Positions 43,867 to 53,015 of a DNA stretch of 59,100 nt are shown piece by piece. Under the pieces are notes generated by a model, which was not told the DNA's origin, ran no database searches, and saw only the letters and a program-made list of their open reading frames with translations. A program made the position numbers and the translations under genes. Source of the DNA: Campylobacteraceae bacterium (lineage in GTDB: Bacteria > Campylobacterota > Campylobacteria > Campylobacterales > Sulfurovaceae). How positions within the stretch are numbered: position 1 is the stretch's first letter; each line of letters begins with the position of its first letter. Location: the NCBI GenBank assembly GCA_027068975.1, contig JALXFN010000063.1:1-59100 (forward strand), in the 5' to 3' direction.

Positions 43867-44496
43867 ATGTCTAAACTATTTTCACTCTACAACAAACTCT
43901 TTCACAATGAAAAACTCAATATCCCTGCTCTTTTTTTTATGGGGCTTGGAGTGTTTGGATTGATTGCAATTTTTACTAGCTTTATTAGTGATTTTATGAT
44001 TTTTCCTTTTACCATTGTTGCTACTTTGGCCAGTTTTTTTGCTGTATGGCATCTAAATATTTTAGGCTCTTTAACTGAACAGGTTGAAAAACTTGAAACA
44101 ACTGTAGAGAGTCTAAAAGAGAGTAATGACACACTTCACAGTGAACTCCTAGCCCTAAAATCTTTACGTGAAAATTTACAAATTTATGCCCAAGAGAATC
44201 AAGAAGATTTTTCAAAAGTTTTAAATGATATTAATGGTAGTTTTAATAGACTAGAAAACATTACCAAAGCCAATGAAAAAATTCTTATTGCTAGAGTGGC
44301 ACAAGATTTAGAGTTTTTAGACTCTAAGGCAGGAATGAAACGTGAAGAGTATGCACGATTTGTCAATAGAATTCCTAATAATCTACAAAAACGATTTGAG
44401 GAGCTAGGCTATGACTCTTTTGATAAAGTTGCAGGAGATAATAAGATAGTCGACTATAAAGAGATAAAAAATATTGTTCAATCAATAGTAGCATAA
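43867..44496 (+). CDS. Two-helix membrane protein with coiled coil
   Basis: 209 residues, family not recognised. Two adjacent membrane helices (about 20-38 and 42-61) are followed by a coiled coil (about 66-125, GSLTEQVEKLETTVESLKES) and a compact C-terminal part ending YDSFDKVAGDNKIVDYKEIKNIVQSIVA. The soluble part is probably cytoplasmic. The stop codon is directly followed by the ATG of the next gene. The 141-bp upstream gap holds a GTAGGGTTCGATGCT motif discussed in the findings. Confidence 0.65.
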   Translation: MSKLFSLYNKLFHNEKLNIPALFFMGLGVFGLIAIFTSFISDFMIFPFTIVATLASFFAVWHLNILGSLTEQVEKLETTVESLKESNDTLHSELLALKSLRENLQIYAQENQEDFSKVLNDINGSFNRLENITKANEKILIARVAQDLEFLDSKAGMKREEYARFVNRIPNNLQKRFEELGYDSFDKVAGDNKIVDYKEIKNIVQSIVA

Positions 44497-44946
44497 ATGA
44501 CCCTATTTATAGACGGAGACGCATTCCCTAACCTGCTTAAACCCATTGTTTTAAAAGCCATAGAACGCCTACAAATCAAAACCTATGTCATAGCCAACAA
44601 AAAAATAAATGTAGGAAAATCAAAACACATAGAGTACCTCATCGTAGAACAAGGGGCAGATGAAGCTGACCATAAAATAGTGGAGATGGTAGAAGTTGAT
44701 GACTTAGTAATTACGGCAGACATTCCCTTAGCTAACCGAATAATCACTAAAGATGCCCATGCCATTGACCATAGGGGTGAGCTTTACTCTGTTGAAAATA
44801 TAAAACAGTACCTAACCATGAGAAACTTTATGCAAGAGATGAGAGATGCAGGGGAAGTCACAGGTGGGCCAAAAACATTTGGAGTCAAAGATGCCCAAAA
44901 TTTTGCAAATCAGCTTAATGCTTTTTTACAAAAATATTATATATAA
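44497..44946 (+). CDS. YaiI/YqxD family (DUF188, UPF0178) protein
   Basis: 149 residues of a PIN-like fold: LFIDGDAFPN at the N-terminus, EADHKIVEMVEVDDLVITADIPLANRI with the conserved acidic residues, then AHAIDHRGELYS and TGGPKTFGVKDAQNFANQL, the family C-terminus. Presumed RNA-related because of its PIN-like fold, but no activity is established. It starts immediately after the preceding stop codon. Confidence 0.92.
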   Translation: MTLFIDGDAFPNLLKPIVLKAIERLQIKTYVIANKKINVGKSKHIEYLIVEQGADEADHKIVEMVEVDDLVITADIPLANRIITKDAHAIDHRGELYSVENIKQYLTMRNFMQEMRDAGEVTGGPKTFGVKDAQNFANQLNAFLQKYYI

Positions 44947-44966
44947 GGTGTGTTTTACAACACACC
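44947..44966. terminator. Bidirectional terminator hairpin
   Basis: Perfect 8-bp stem GGTGTGTT / AACACACC with a TTAC loop, directly after the DUF188 gene and before the convergent YdcH-like gene. Confidence 0.75.
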
Positions 44967-44972
44967 AAACAA

Positions 44973-45197
44973 CTATACTTGAGCCTTTTTATACTCTAAA
45001 ATCATTTTAAACATTTCATCTTTCAATAAAAGCTTCTCTTTTTTCATCTTTTCAATTTCAATATCACTCATACCTACTCTACCATGCTCTGCATCTTTTA
45101 CATCTTGGTCAAGTTTATTGTGTTTTTCAAAAATTCTTGCGAAGTGTATGTTACTCTGTTTTAATTCTGTAATTTCAGATCTGTATTCTGCCAACAT
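44973..45197 (-). CDS. YdcH/DUF465 small helical protein
   Basis: 74 residues forming one helical hairpin, with the family pattern FARIFEKHNKLDQDVKDAEHGRVGMSDIEIEKMKKEKLLLKDEM paraphrased as a long-helix, turn, long-helix layout. DUF465 proteins are common in proteobacteria and their function is not settled. AAGGA precedes the ATG. It ends at the shared terminator. Confidence 0.85.
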   Translation of the reverse strand: MLAEYRSEITELKQSNIHFARIFEKHNKLDQDVKDAEHGRVGMSDIEIEKMKKEKLLLKDEMFKMILEYKKAQV

Positions 45198-45271
45198 TTA
45201 GTATATCCTTTTAGAATTGTTTTTTGTTCCTAGATTGTATTATTACAACACTTTGTATTCTATTAAAATCA

Positions 45272-46789
45272 CTATTTAACAGTATAAATAGAAGTAACCT
45301 TAAAGCCATCATATGTTCTTTTTAAAGTCATGCGTCCTTTACTTCTTCCTGCTGATGTTTTAAAATCATCAGACGATACAGTCCACTGAGTAGTCATACT
45401 TATATCACAATAATCAAAATTACCTTTTCGGTAGATACTTATTATTTTAAAAGCCACCAGTCGAAAATCTCTTTTTGTCCATTTCTTTTGGTAGTTAACT
45501 TTATCTTTACGAATTTGACTTTGATTAACATTTTTCAAACTAAAGTATCTGTCAACTTTTGAGTCATAATTAGAAACGATATCATCAATGGTACCACTTG
45601 TTGAAGAGGCTATAAATTTATCTAAAAATCTTTTTACAGACATTCTGTTGAATCTCTCTGTTGTATTTTCTCCACCTACTTGTGTACCCAAAGAGTTAGA
45701 ATTCTTTTCCTTAACAGAAGATATAGGCTCCCCTAACTCTTTAATATCAAATTGAGACTCTTCAGGTTCTTTAGCTGCTACAACTTTACTCTCCTCAAGT
45801 TCGATATCAACCTCCTCTGGTTCTTTAACTTCTATTTTAGGCTCATCTTCAACCTTAGTCTCTTCATTAACTGTAACTTTTACATCTTCTTCATCTGCAT
45901 AAACTTCTTCATTTGGTATATCAAACACATCTTTTTCAATATCAGACTTTTCATCATCAACTTTTTTGACATCAGATTTTTGAGTATCAGATTTTTGCTC
46001 TCCCTCTTCTATATATGAGGCATTAAAAGGTCGCTCTTTTTTCTCATCAAGCTTTGGCTCTTCTTTTTTATCTTCACTCTTTGGTTCTTCTTTTTTTATA
46101 GACTCTTTATTTTGCTCGTCTACATCATTTAAAGCTGGTCGCTCTATTTCTGCTACTACAGAGACATGCTGTTCTCTTGCTCGTCTTTTATCTTCTTTAA
46201 TCATATTCCAACTGTAATACGCCAACCCAAGCATAATGAGAACGGAGACAGAGAGTATTTTAAGAAATAGATATGACTTTGGCTTTTTTTCTTCTTTTTT
46301 GGAAACAGATTCTTCAATCTCAACACCCTCTTGCTTTGCTATACTCTCTTTTTTGTTATGCTCTTCTATAGGAGGTAAAACTATCTTATCTTTCTCCTCT
46401 TTGTTGATACCACCCTCAAGATAATGTTCTACATTTGAGTTATTAACAAACTCCATAATAGTATAAACTGTATTGTTCTCTTCCAAATAACCATAAGTTT
46501 GAACGTGGTTACTTTGGGTATTCTTTTGAGCTGCTGTTATCTCTTCAATCATCTCTTTTTTTGTCTCTTCAAAAAGAATTTTTGACTTAGCCTTAACTTT
46601 AACTGAGTTGTTCTCTTCTCGACTGGCATATGATTTTAAGAAAAATTCTTTAATAACAAAAAGGCTCCCTAAGCGATGTGTATCTTTAACCAAGTATAAA
46701 ATTTCAAACTCATCTTCGCCTAAAACCTTAACTATCTCGTAATGTCCACCTAATATGTGTCCCTCTGGTAAATAGTAACTCTCTACCAT
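45272..46789 (-). CDS. Membrane protein with kinase N-lobe only (pseudokinase) and periplasmic domain
   Basis: 505 residues. Residues 14-116 match the N-lobe of Ser/Thr protein kinases: HYEIVKVLGEDEFEILYLVKD, VIKEFF with the ATP-site lysine at 47, an alphaC-like helix, and the hinge VYTIMEFV. No C-lobe follows: HRD, DFG and APE motifs are all missing. The glycine loop has also lost its second and third glycines. A transmembrane helix lies at 172-193, then a very acidic Lys/Glu repeat region (200-385), then a small alpha+beta domain (about 390-505, KRFLDKFIASSTSGTIDDIV to SIYTVK) resembling NTF2-like folds. A signalling or cell-envelope sensing role is plausible but unproven. Confidence 0.7.
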   Translation of the reverse strand: MVESYYLPEGHILGGHYEIVKVLGEDEFEILYLVKDTHRLGSLFVIKEFFLKSYASREENNSVKVKAKSKILFEETKKEMIEEITAAQKNTQSNHVQTYGYLEENNTVYTIMEFVNNSNVEHYLEGGINKEEKDKIVLPPIEEHNKKESIAKQEGVEIEESVSKKEEKKPKSYLFLKILSVSVLIMLGLAYYSWNMIKEDKRRAREQHVSVVAEIERPALNDVDEQNKESIKKEEPKSEDKKEEPKLDEKKERPFNASYIEEGEQKSDTQKSDVKKVDDEKSDIEKDVFDIPNEEVYADEEDVKVTVNEETKVEDEPKIEVKEPEEVDIELEESKVVAAKEPEESQFDIKELGEPISSVKEKNSNSLGTQVGGENTTERFNRMSVKRFLDKFIASSTSGTIDDIVSNYDSKVDRYFSLKNVNQSQIRKDKVNYQKKWTKRDFRLVAFKIISIYRKGNFDYCDISMTTQWTVSSDDFKTSAGRSKGRMTLKRTYDGFKVTSIYTVK

Positions 46790-46847
46790 CTCTTTCTCCC
46801 TTTATCTTTATCACACTATTCTTTTAGAAAATTATATCATATTAGGA

Positions 46848-46853
46848 TATAAT
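46848..46853 (+). promoter_or_regulatory. -10 box for cysS
   Basis: TATAAT, 32 bp before the cysS ATG in the 95-bp divergent gap. No clear -35 box. An AAAGGT ribosome site follows at 46869. Confidence 0.5.
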
Positions 46854-46884
46854 CTCAACATTAAAACCAAAAGGTCAAGCCTCT

Positions 46885-48294
46885 ATGTATATCTACGACA
46901 GTGTAAAAAAGACAAAACTTCTATTTGAACCTATTATTCCCCAAAAAGCCTCTATCTATGTTTGTGGTCCAACCGTTTATGATGACGCACATTTAGGTCA
47001 TGCCCGTTCAAGTCTTAGTTTTGACCTTTTATCTCGTACACTTAAAGCTTTGCGTTATGAAGTAACTATGGGGAAAAACTTTACCGATATAGATGATAAA
47101 ATCATAAAAAAAGTTCAAGAGACAGGGCAAAGTTTAGAAGAGATAACAACACATTATATCAACCGTTATCAAGAAGAGATGAGAGCTTTAGGCGTACAAG
47201 ACGCAGACATAGAACCTAAAGCTACAGAATCACTTGAAGCAATAGAGTCTATGATTCAAGGTCTAATTGATAAAGATATAGCCTATGTAGTAAGCTCAGG
47301 TGATGTCTATTTTGACACCTCTAAAGATGCAAACTATGGTACTATTTCTCACAAAGTTGGTGATGATGAAGAGAACCAAAGCCGTGTAGAACATAATTCT
47401 GAAAAGAGAAACCCTAAAGATTTTGCTCTTTGGAAAGCTTGTCATGGTGATGAAGATATCTGTTTTGAAACCAAATTCTCAAAAGGTCGACCAGGTTGGC
47501 ACATAGAGTGTTCGGCAATGATAGAAAAACATTTTACACACACACATGGTTCGGATGAATACAGCATAGACATTCACGGAGGAGGAGCCGACCTACTCTT
47601 CCCTCACCATGAAAATGAAGCAGCACAGAGCCGATGTGCCACAGGTCATGAACTAGCAAAGTACTGGATGCACAATGGTTTTGTAAACATTAACGGAGAG
47701 AAAATGAGTAAATCATTAGGCAACTCCTTTTTTGTTAAAGATGCTCTTAAAGTCTACGATGGAGAGATTTTACGAAACTACTTAATTTCAGTACACTATA
47801 GAAATGACTTTAACTTTAATGAGGAAGATTTACTCAACTCTAAAAAACGATTGGATAAATTATATAGATTAAAAAAAAGAGTAACCCCAACCAAAGCATC
47901 TAAACCAAATATCGCTTTTCAAAAAGCCATTTTAGAAGCGATGAGTGATGATTTAAATATCTCGGTAGCCTTAGCAACCATAGAGGATATGATATCTGCT
48001 ACCAATGATAAGTTGGATGAAAACCCTAAAGATAAAGGGCTTAAAAAAGAGACCCTTGCCAACATAGAGTTAATAGATAAACTTTTAGGATTTGGAGGGA
48101 AAGAGCCATTCTCCTATTTTCAAATTGGGATTGATGACGATACAAAAGAGAAAATAGAAACGTTAATAGAAGCTAGAAATCAAGCAAAAATAGAGAAAAA
48201 CTATGAACAATCAGATGCCATTCGTGATGAATTATCTGCCATGGGCATTGCCATTATGGATACAGCCAATGGAACAGTTTGGGAAAAACTATAA
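46885..48294 (+). CDS. cysS: Cysteinyl-tRNA synthetase
   Basis: Class I aminoacyl-tRNA synthetase charging tRNA-Cys. The 469 residues show VCGPTVYDDAHLGHARS with the zinc-site Cys27 and the HIGH-like HLGH at 36-39, PGWHIECSAM with further zinc ligands, DLLFPHHENE, and KMSKS at 273-277. It is followed by the MsbA-like gene after 35 bp and may share its message. Confidence 0.97.
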   Translation: MYIYDSVKKTKLLFEPIIPQKASIYVCGPTVYDDAHLGHARSSLSFDLLSRTLKALRYEVTMGKNFTDIDDKIIKKVQETGQSLEEITTHYINRYQEEMRALGVQDADIEPKATESLEAIESMIQGLIDKDIAYVVSSGDVYFDTSKDANYGTISHKVGDDEENQSRVEHNSEKRNPKDFALWKACHGDEDICFETKFSKGRPGWHIECSAMIEKHFTHTHGSDEYSIDIHGGGADLLFPHHENEAAQSRCATGHELAKYWMHNGFVNINGEKMSKSLGNSFFVKDALKVYDGEILRNYLISVHYRNDFNFNEEDLLNSKKRLDKLYRLKKRVTPTKASKPNIAFQKAILEAMSDDLNISVALATIEDMISATNDKLDENPKDKGLKKETLANIELIDKLLGFGGKEPFSYFQIGIDDDTKEKIETLIEARNQAKIEKNYEQSDAIRDELSAMGIAIMDTANGTVWEKL

Positions 48295-48329
48295 ATAAAT
48301 ATTCAGATTATAATCGAGGAACTTAAAAA

Positions 48330-50039
48330 ATGAAAAATCTATTTAAACAATACCTCCCCTACCTTATGGATTACAAACGACAATTCATCTTTGCCATTAT
48401 AGGTATGTTCGCTGTTGCAATAGGTACAGCAGGTACAGCAAAAATGATTAAACCTATACTAGACGATGTCTTTGTAGCCAAAGATGCCACTATGCTTGGA
48501 GTAATACCTTTTTTACTTATTACTGTTTTTGCACTAAAAGGTGTGGGGCAATATATTGAAACCTACTATATGTCATTTATAGGTCTTGATGTGGTTCGTA
48601 AACTACGTAATAAGCTTGTGAACCACCTCACCTACCAAGATATGGAGTTTTTTCAAAAAATGCATACAGGAGAGATTCTTTCACGTGTAACCAATGATAT
48701 TACCCGTATTCAAAATGTTGTAACCTCTATGATTCCTGACTTTATTAGAGAATCCTTAACTATTGTAGCATTAACAGGATATGTCATTTACGAGAGTCCA
48801 AAACTCGCTTTTTACTTTCTTATTATTATGCCTTTGGCTCTCTACCCTTTGAGTATTTTGGCACAAAAGATGAAAAAATACTCTAAGCTTTCGCAGGAGA
48901 GTACCTCTGACATGACTTCACGTTTGGGTGAGATATTTTCAAATATAGAGGTTATAAAAGCCAATTCTAGCCAAGAATTAGAAGGTGAAAAATTTGCAAA
49001 AGAGAACCAAAATGTTTTTAAATATCTCTTAAAACAGGTTAAAGTCAATGCCCTAACCTCTCCCATTATGGAGATACTAGGTTCCGTTGCCATTGGTTTG
49101 GTTATCTATATTGGTGGTAGTGAAGTGATAGAGGGGCGAATGACGGTTGGTGCATTCTTTGCTTTTGCTACAGCTCTTTTTATGCTCTATACTCCCATTA
49201 AACGTATCTCATCACTCTATAATCAAGCTCAAGATGCTATTGTAGCCAATGAACGAATGTTTGAACTACTCAATAATAAACCTAACATAAAATCTGGTGA
49301 GATAGAACTTAACGAGCAAATAAAACATATATCTATTATGAATACCTCTTTATACTATGATAATAAGGTTGCACTAAATAGTGTTTCAGCTGGTGCTGAC
49401 CGTGGTGAGAGTATAGCTCTTGTAGGTGACTCTGGTGCTGGTAAATCTTCTTTAGTAAATCTTTTGGTACGCTTTTATGACCCAAATGAAGGTGAAATCA
49501 TCATCAATGATAAATATAATATAAAAGATTTAACCTTAAAATCACTGCATCAAAAAGTAGCTTATGTTACACAACGTATCTATATATTTAATGACACCAT
49601 TGCACAGAACATTGCCTATGGTCAAGAGTTTGATGAGCAAAGAGTTATAGAAGCATTAGAAAAAGCACATGCTTTAGAGTTTATTACAGAACTAGAAGAT
49701 GGTATAGATACCATGCTAACTGAAAATGGTAATAATTTATCAGGTGGACAGAGACAAAGAGTAGCCCTTGCTCGTGCCATCTACAAAAAACCTGACATAC
49801 TTATACTTGATGAAGCCACCTCTGCACTAGACAATAAAAGTGAAGCCCTCATTCAAAAAGCCTTAGAAGAGTTAAAGTCAGAGATGATAACAATAACAGT
49901 AGCACATAGGTTAAGTACCATTGAACACTCTGATGCTATTTTGGTCTTTAAAGAGGGTCAAATCATCTGTCGAGGTCAGCATATTGACCTTATTAATGAG
50001 TGTGAAGAGTATCAAAAATTGGCAAAAGTTTTAATATAA
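48330..50039 (+). CDS. msbA: MsbA-type lipid A/phospholipid ABC exporter
   Basis: Half-transporter with a fused ATPase. Residues 1-310 carry six membrane helices; residues about 325-569 are the nucleotide-binding domain with Walker A GDSGAGKSS (near 365), signature LSGGQRQRVALARAI (near 470), Walker B ILILDEATSALD and the switch histidine in TVAHRLSTIEH. It would flip lipid A-core or other lipids as a homodimer; assignment to MsbA rather than another exporter rests on general similarity and on the lipid A genes present (lpxD, eptA). GAGGAA precedes the ATG. Confidence 0.88.
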   Translation: MKNLFKQYLPYLMDYKRQFIFAIIGMFAVAIGTAGTAKMIKPILDDVFVAKDATMLGVIPFLLITVFALKGVGQYIETYYMSFIGLDVVRKLRNKLVNHLTYQDMEFFQKMHTGEILSRVTNDITRIQNVVTSMIPDFIRESLTIVALTGYVIYESPKLAFYFLIIMPLALYPLSILAQKMKKYSKLSQESTSDMTSRLGEIFSNIEVIKANSSQELEGEKFAKENQNVFKYLLKQVKVNALTSPIMEILGSVAIGLVIYIGGSEVIEGRMTVGAFFAFATALFMLYTPIKRISSLYNQAQDAIVANERMFELLNNKPNIKSGEIELNEQIKHISIMNTSLYYDNKVALNSVSAGADRGESIALVGDSGAGKSSLVNLLVRFYDPNEGEIIINDKYNIKDLTLKSLHQKVAYVTQRIYIFNDTIAQNIAYGQEFDEQRVIEALEKAHALEFITELEDGIDTMLTENGNNLSGGQRQRVALARAIYKKPDILILDEATSALDNKSEALIQKALEELKSEMITITVAHRLSTIEHSDAILVFKEGQIICRGQHIDLINECEEYQKLAKVLI

Positions 50040-50115
50040 ATATTAATGCTATTTTCTATATAAAAATTTAAAAATAAAATAAATACTTTTTATTATAATT
50101 ATCAAATAAATAAAC

Positions 50116-50144
50116 TTTACTTATTTCTTTAGAATGGCTATACT
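50116..50144 (+). promoter_or_regulatory. Sigma-70-type promoter for the YeeE pair
   Basis: TTTACT and TATACT separated by 17 bp, about 28 bp before the first YeeE-like ATG. It is one of the few places here with a recognisable -35 box. Confidence 0.6.
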
Positions 50145-50171
50145 TCCAAAAAAATTATAAAGGTTATAACT

Positions 50172-50681
50172 ATGACAAATAGATTACCATGGTGGATGGG
50201 TGGCATATTGATGTCTGGTCTTCTACTCTTAACATTTTCAATATACGGTGCAGACAGACCTATAGGGGCGTCAACTTATGTTCCCTATGCTGCAGCACTT
50301 ATTTTTGATTTAGACCCTGAAAAATACTCTTATATAAATAAGATAAAAGATTCTGGTTCATGGGAAGGGGTAATGCTTTTAGGTGTACTTGTTGGAGGAT
50401 TTGTTACTTCTGTATTTATTACAAAGAGTTTTCGTTTTTCACTTATTCCTACAGCATGGAAGACGTATAAAAACAACTCTGTACTCTCCAGACTCTTATG
50501 GAGTTTTTTTGCAGGGTTTATTATGATTATTGGGGCAAGACTTGCAGGAGGATGTACCTCTGGTCACTTTATGTCAGGTATGAGCCAAATGGCAGTTTCA
50601 GCTATGATTTTTGGTGGCGTAGTTATGTTAACGCTTGTCATAACAGGTAAACTCTTTTACAATACGAAAGGTAAGAAATAA
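50172..50681 (+). CDS. YeeE/YedE-type sulfur transporter, N-terminal half subunit
   Basis: 169 residues with about four hydrophobic helices and the hallmark GARLAGGCTSGHFMSGMSQM, whose cysteine lines the conducting path in thiosulfate transporters of the TsuA/YeeE family. The full-length family carries two such halves in one chain; here this half ends and the second half starts on an overlapping codon (one shared base). Import of thiosulfate or a related sulfur compound would suit a sulfur-metabolising organism. Substrate not proven. Confidence 0.88.
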   Translation: MTNRLPWWMGGILMSGLLLLTFSIYGADRPIGASTYVPYAAALIFDLDPEKYSYINKIKDSGSWEGVMLLGVLVGGFVTSVFITKSFRFSLIPTAWKTYKNNSVLSRLLWSFFAGFIMIIGARLAGGCTSGHFMSGMSQMAVSAMIFGGVVMLTLVITGKLFYNTKGKK

Positions 50682-51349
50682 TGGCTGATGTTATATTTGT
50701 AGTTGATGATGTTAACTCAACCATAATCGATAGAGCTTTTAAAATGGTTGAAAATGTAATTCATATGGACCATGGCTCTGTAGCATTGGTTTTTTTAATT
50801 GGTGTTATCTTTGGTGGAATCATTCAATACACACGTGTAGACAAGTTTGAAAAGATAGCAGGTTTTTCCATGTTGAAAGACACCATTATACCCAAGATGC
50901 TATTTTTAACTGTAGGAATAACATCCATAGGTCTTTACTTTATGATTGATGCAGGTCAAGCACACTATCATGTAAAACCAATTATTCTACAAGGGTTAAT
51001 TATAGGTGGTGTTTTATTTGGAACCTCTATGGCAATTTTAGGTAAATGTCCAGGTACTGGACCAGTATCTATTGCAGAAGGACGAATTGATGTACTAGTG
51101 GGTGCTATTGGTGGTCTTTTAGGTGGTTTAGTATTTACACTCTATTATGATGATTTTTTCAAACCTCTTATGGGTGAAAGTTTAGGTAAGAGTATTTTAC
51201 CAGATTTTTTTAAAGGAAGTGAAGATATAACAGCTCTTGTTTTTGGTGTACTTGTGATAATCATTGCGATAGCCATTCCTAAAGTAGAACTCTTCGATGA
51301 AGCTGACTTATCTCAACTTCCTGATGATAAAAGACCAGATAGAAAATAA
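50681..51349 (+). CDS. YeeE/YedE-type sulfur transporter, C-terminal half subunit
   Basis: 222 residues with about five hydrophobic helices and the second conserved cysteine motif AILGKCPGTGPVSIAEGR. An N-terminal extension of ~35 polar residues precedes the first helix. It presumably pairs with the preceding protein to form one transporter. It overlaps that gene by one base, so equal amounts are expected. The C-terminus is polar and cytoplasmic. Confidence 0.88.
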   Translation: MADVIFVVDDVNSTIIDRAFKMVENVIHMDHGSVALVFLIGVIFGGIIQYTRVDKFEKIAGFSMLKDTIIPKMLFLTVGITSIGLYFMIDAGQAHYHVKPIILQGLIIGGVLFGTSMAILGKCPGTGPVSIAEGRIDVLVGAIGGLLGGLVFTLYYDDFFKPLMGESLGKSILPDFFKGSEDITALVFGVLVIIIAIAIPKVELFDEADLSQLPDDKRPDRK

Positions 51350-51356
51350 AGCTTTC

Positions 51357-52922
51357 TTACTTCTCTTTTAATATATCCCTATCTCTATCATACACCTTGG
51401 TCTCAACCTCAAACAGACCAAGAAGTGTATGAAAAAGGTTATCATGGGTGTATCTTTTATCTATATTTTTATTAACCTCTTCTCCAAACCACATTAAAGC
51501 ACCGATGTGTGTTTGAGCATCAGGAGCCATAAAGTAAGGTAGCCCATGAAGATAAATTCCACTCTCGCCTAAACTCTCACCGTGGTCACTCATGTAAATC
51601 ATCGCTGTTTCATGTGTTTTGTCGTATCTCTTTAAAAAGTTTATGGTTTTAGATAAGAAATAGTCTGTATATAAAATAGCATTATCATAGGCGTTTGATA
51701 TCTCCTCTTTGCTACACTGCTCTAGTTGATTTGTTTTACAAGTGGGTTTAAACTTTTCAAACTCTTTTGTGTATCTCTTATAGTATGCTGGTCCATGATT
51801 TCCCATTTGATGCAACACTATAAGTATATCCTTACCCTTATTCTCTTCGATATACCTATCAAGCCCTACAAGCATCCCCTCATCTCTACACTCCTCATCA
51901 CAAATAGTATTGTTTTTAGAGGTTTTGTAGTTTTGATAGGGAACTCTTAACGCCACACCTTTACTATCAGAGTTATTATCTCTCCATAAGATAGATATCT
52001 CTTTTGTATGATTTAAAACATCTAAGACATTCTCATGGGAGATACCTTTTTTGTAGCTATAGTCACTCTTATCAAATACCGAGAACATACATGGAACAGA
52101 CTCTGCTGTGCTTGTACCACAAGAGTAGATATTGGAGAAGTTTATGATACTCTCTTTTTTAAGGAGTGGATTTGTCTCTTTGTCGTAACCATTTAGAGAG
52201 AAGTGGTCAGCCCTTACAGCCTCTCCTACAACCATAATCACCAACTTTCTACGCTCACCATCAACCTTAGCTACTTTAGCATCTAGTCCAATTGGTTTTA
52301 CAATCACCTCTTTAGTGTTAAACGTCAAATTTATATATTTTCCTATGGAGTATATCCAATAGGTAGGATTGACCGAGTATCTAAGTGGCTTATGCTCCCG
52401 TGCAAACGATGTATAGTGTCTGCTAAAAATCAAAATAGAGGCAACTATGACCAAGAGTGAGAAAAAAATAGTTTTTGCTTTTGAGATTAACTCTGCTCTT
52501 AACCCTCTATACTCTATTTTCGATTTATATATAAAAAGAGCAGGAACAACCCCAAGAGTAAAAAAGTATAAAACCTGTTTAATGGTCAGCAAATCCATAG
52601 ACTCATTTAGGTTTGTCTGTAATGTGTTTCGTATCATGCTATCATCTATAACCACATGGTAGCTATTCATAAAGTAGTTTGTCAAAGATGAGATAAGAAC
52701 AACAGCTATCAAGATAGGTTTTGTGGTGTATTTTGAGCTTACAAGTGTAAATAGCAGTATATTAAAGGCTATAAGTAGAAACAGTATAGATATTAAAAAC
52801 CCACTATTCTCTACGCCCCATGGATAGACCTTTAGCGTATTTGTAAAAAATGTATAGTTATCAAACAGTACTAAAAATAGTACTGTTGATATTATAAGTT
52901 TTGATTGTGTTAAATTTTTGAT
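51357..52922 (-). CDS. eptA: Phosphoethanolamine transferase EptA/EptC-type, probable AUC start
   Basis: Adds phosphoethanolamine to lipid A or other surface targets. Five N-terminal membrane helices are followed by the sulfatase-fold domain with VGEAVRADHFSLNGY (metal Glu), the nucleophile threonine in CGTSTAESVPCMFS, and MYMSDHGESLGESGIYLHG. The first usual start codon in frame, TTG at 52712, would cut away the first two helices. The frame runs on upstream for 70 codons of clearly conserved sequence (LTQSKLIISTVLFLVLFDNY, YPWGVENSGF) to an ATC preceded by AAGGA with five bases of spacing. Before that is an in-frame TAG, with no ATG, GTG or TTG. I take ATC as the start: 521 residues, normal for EptA. 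Confidence 0.88.
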   Translation of the reverse strand: MKNLTQSKLIISTVLFLVLFDNYTFFTNTLKVYPWGVENSGFLISILFLLIAFNILLFTLVSSKYTTKPILIAVVLISSLTNYFMNSYHVVIDDSMIRNTLQTNLNESMDLLTIKQVLYFFTLGVVPALFIYKSKIEYRGLRAELISKAKTIFFSLLVIVASILIFSRHYTSFAREHKPLRYSVNPTYWIYSIGKYINLTFNTKEVIVKPIGLDAKVAKVDGERRKLVIMVVGEAVRADHFSLNGYDKETNPLLKKESIINFSNIYSCGTSTAESVPCMFSVFDKSDYSYKKGISHENVLDVLNHTKEISILWRDNNSDSKGVALRVPYQNYKTSKNNTICDEECRDEGMLVGLDRYIEENKGKDILIVLHQMGNHGPAYYKRYTKEFEKFKPTCKTNQLEQCSKEEISNAYDNAILYTDYFLSKTINFLKRYDKTHETAMIYMSDHGESLGESGIYLHGLPYFMAPDAQTHIGALMWFGEEVNKNIDKRYTHDNLFHTLLGLFEVETKVYDRDRDILKEK

Positions 52923-53015
52923 TTTTTTCCTTTGAGTATATAGCTAAATTATTAGACAACATTATATACATCAGTAGCTTAAATAGTTTGTTATCTTCTC
53001 TGTATACTTAATTTA

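Noticed and set aside
45752-46018. 88-residue plus-strand frame rich in Phe and Ile
   Set aside because: It is the antisense shadow of the Glu/Lys-rich linker of the pseudokinase gene and has no ribosome site.
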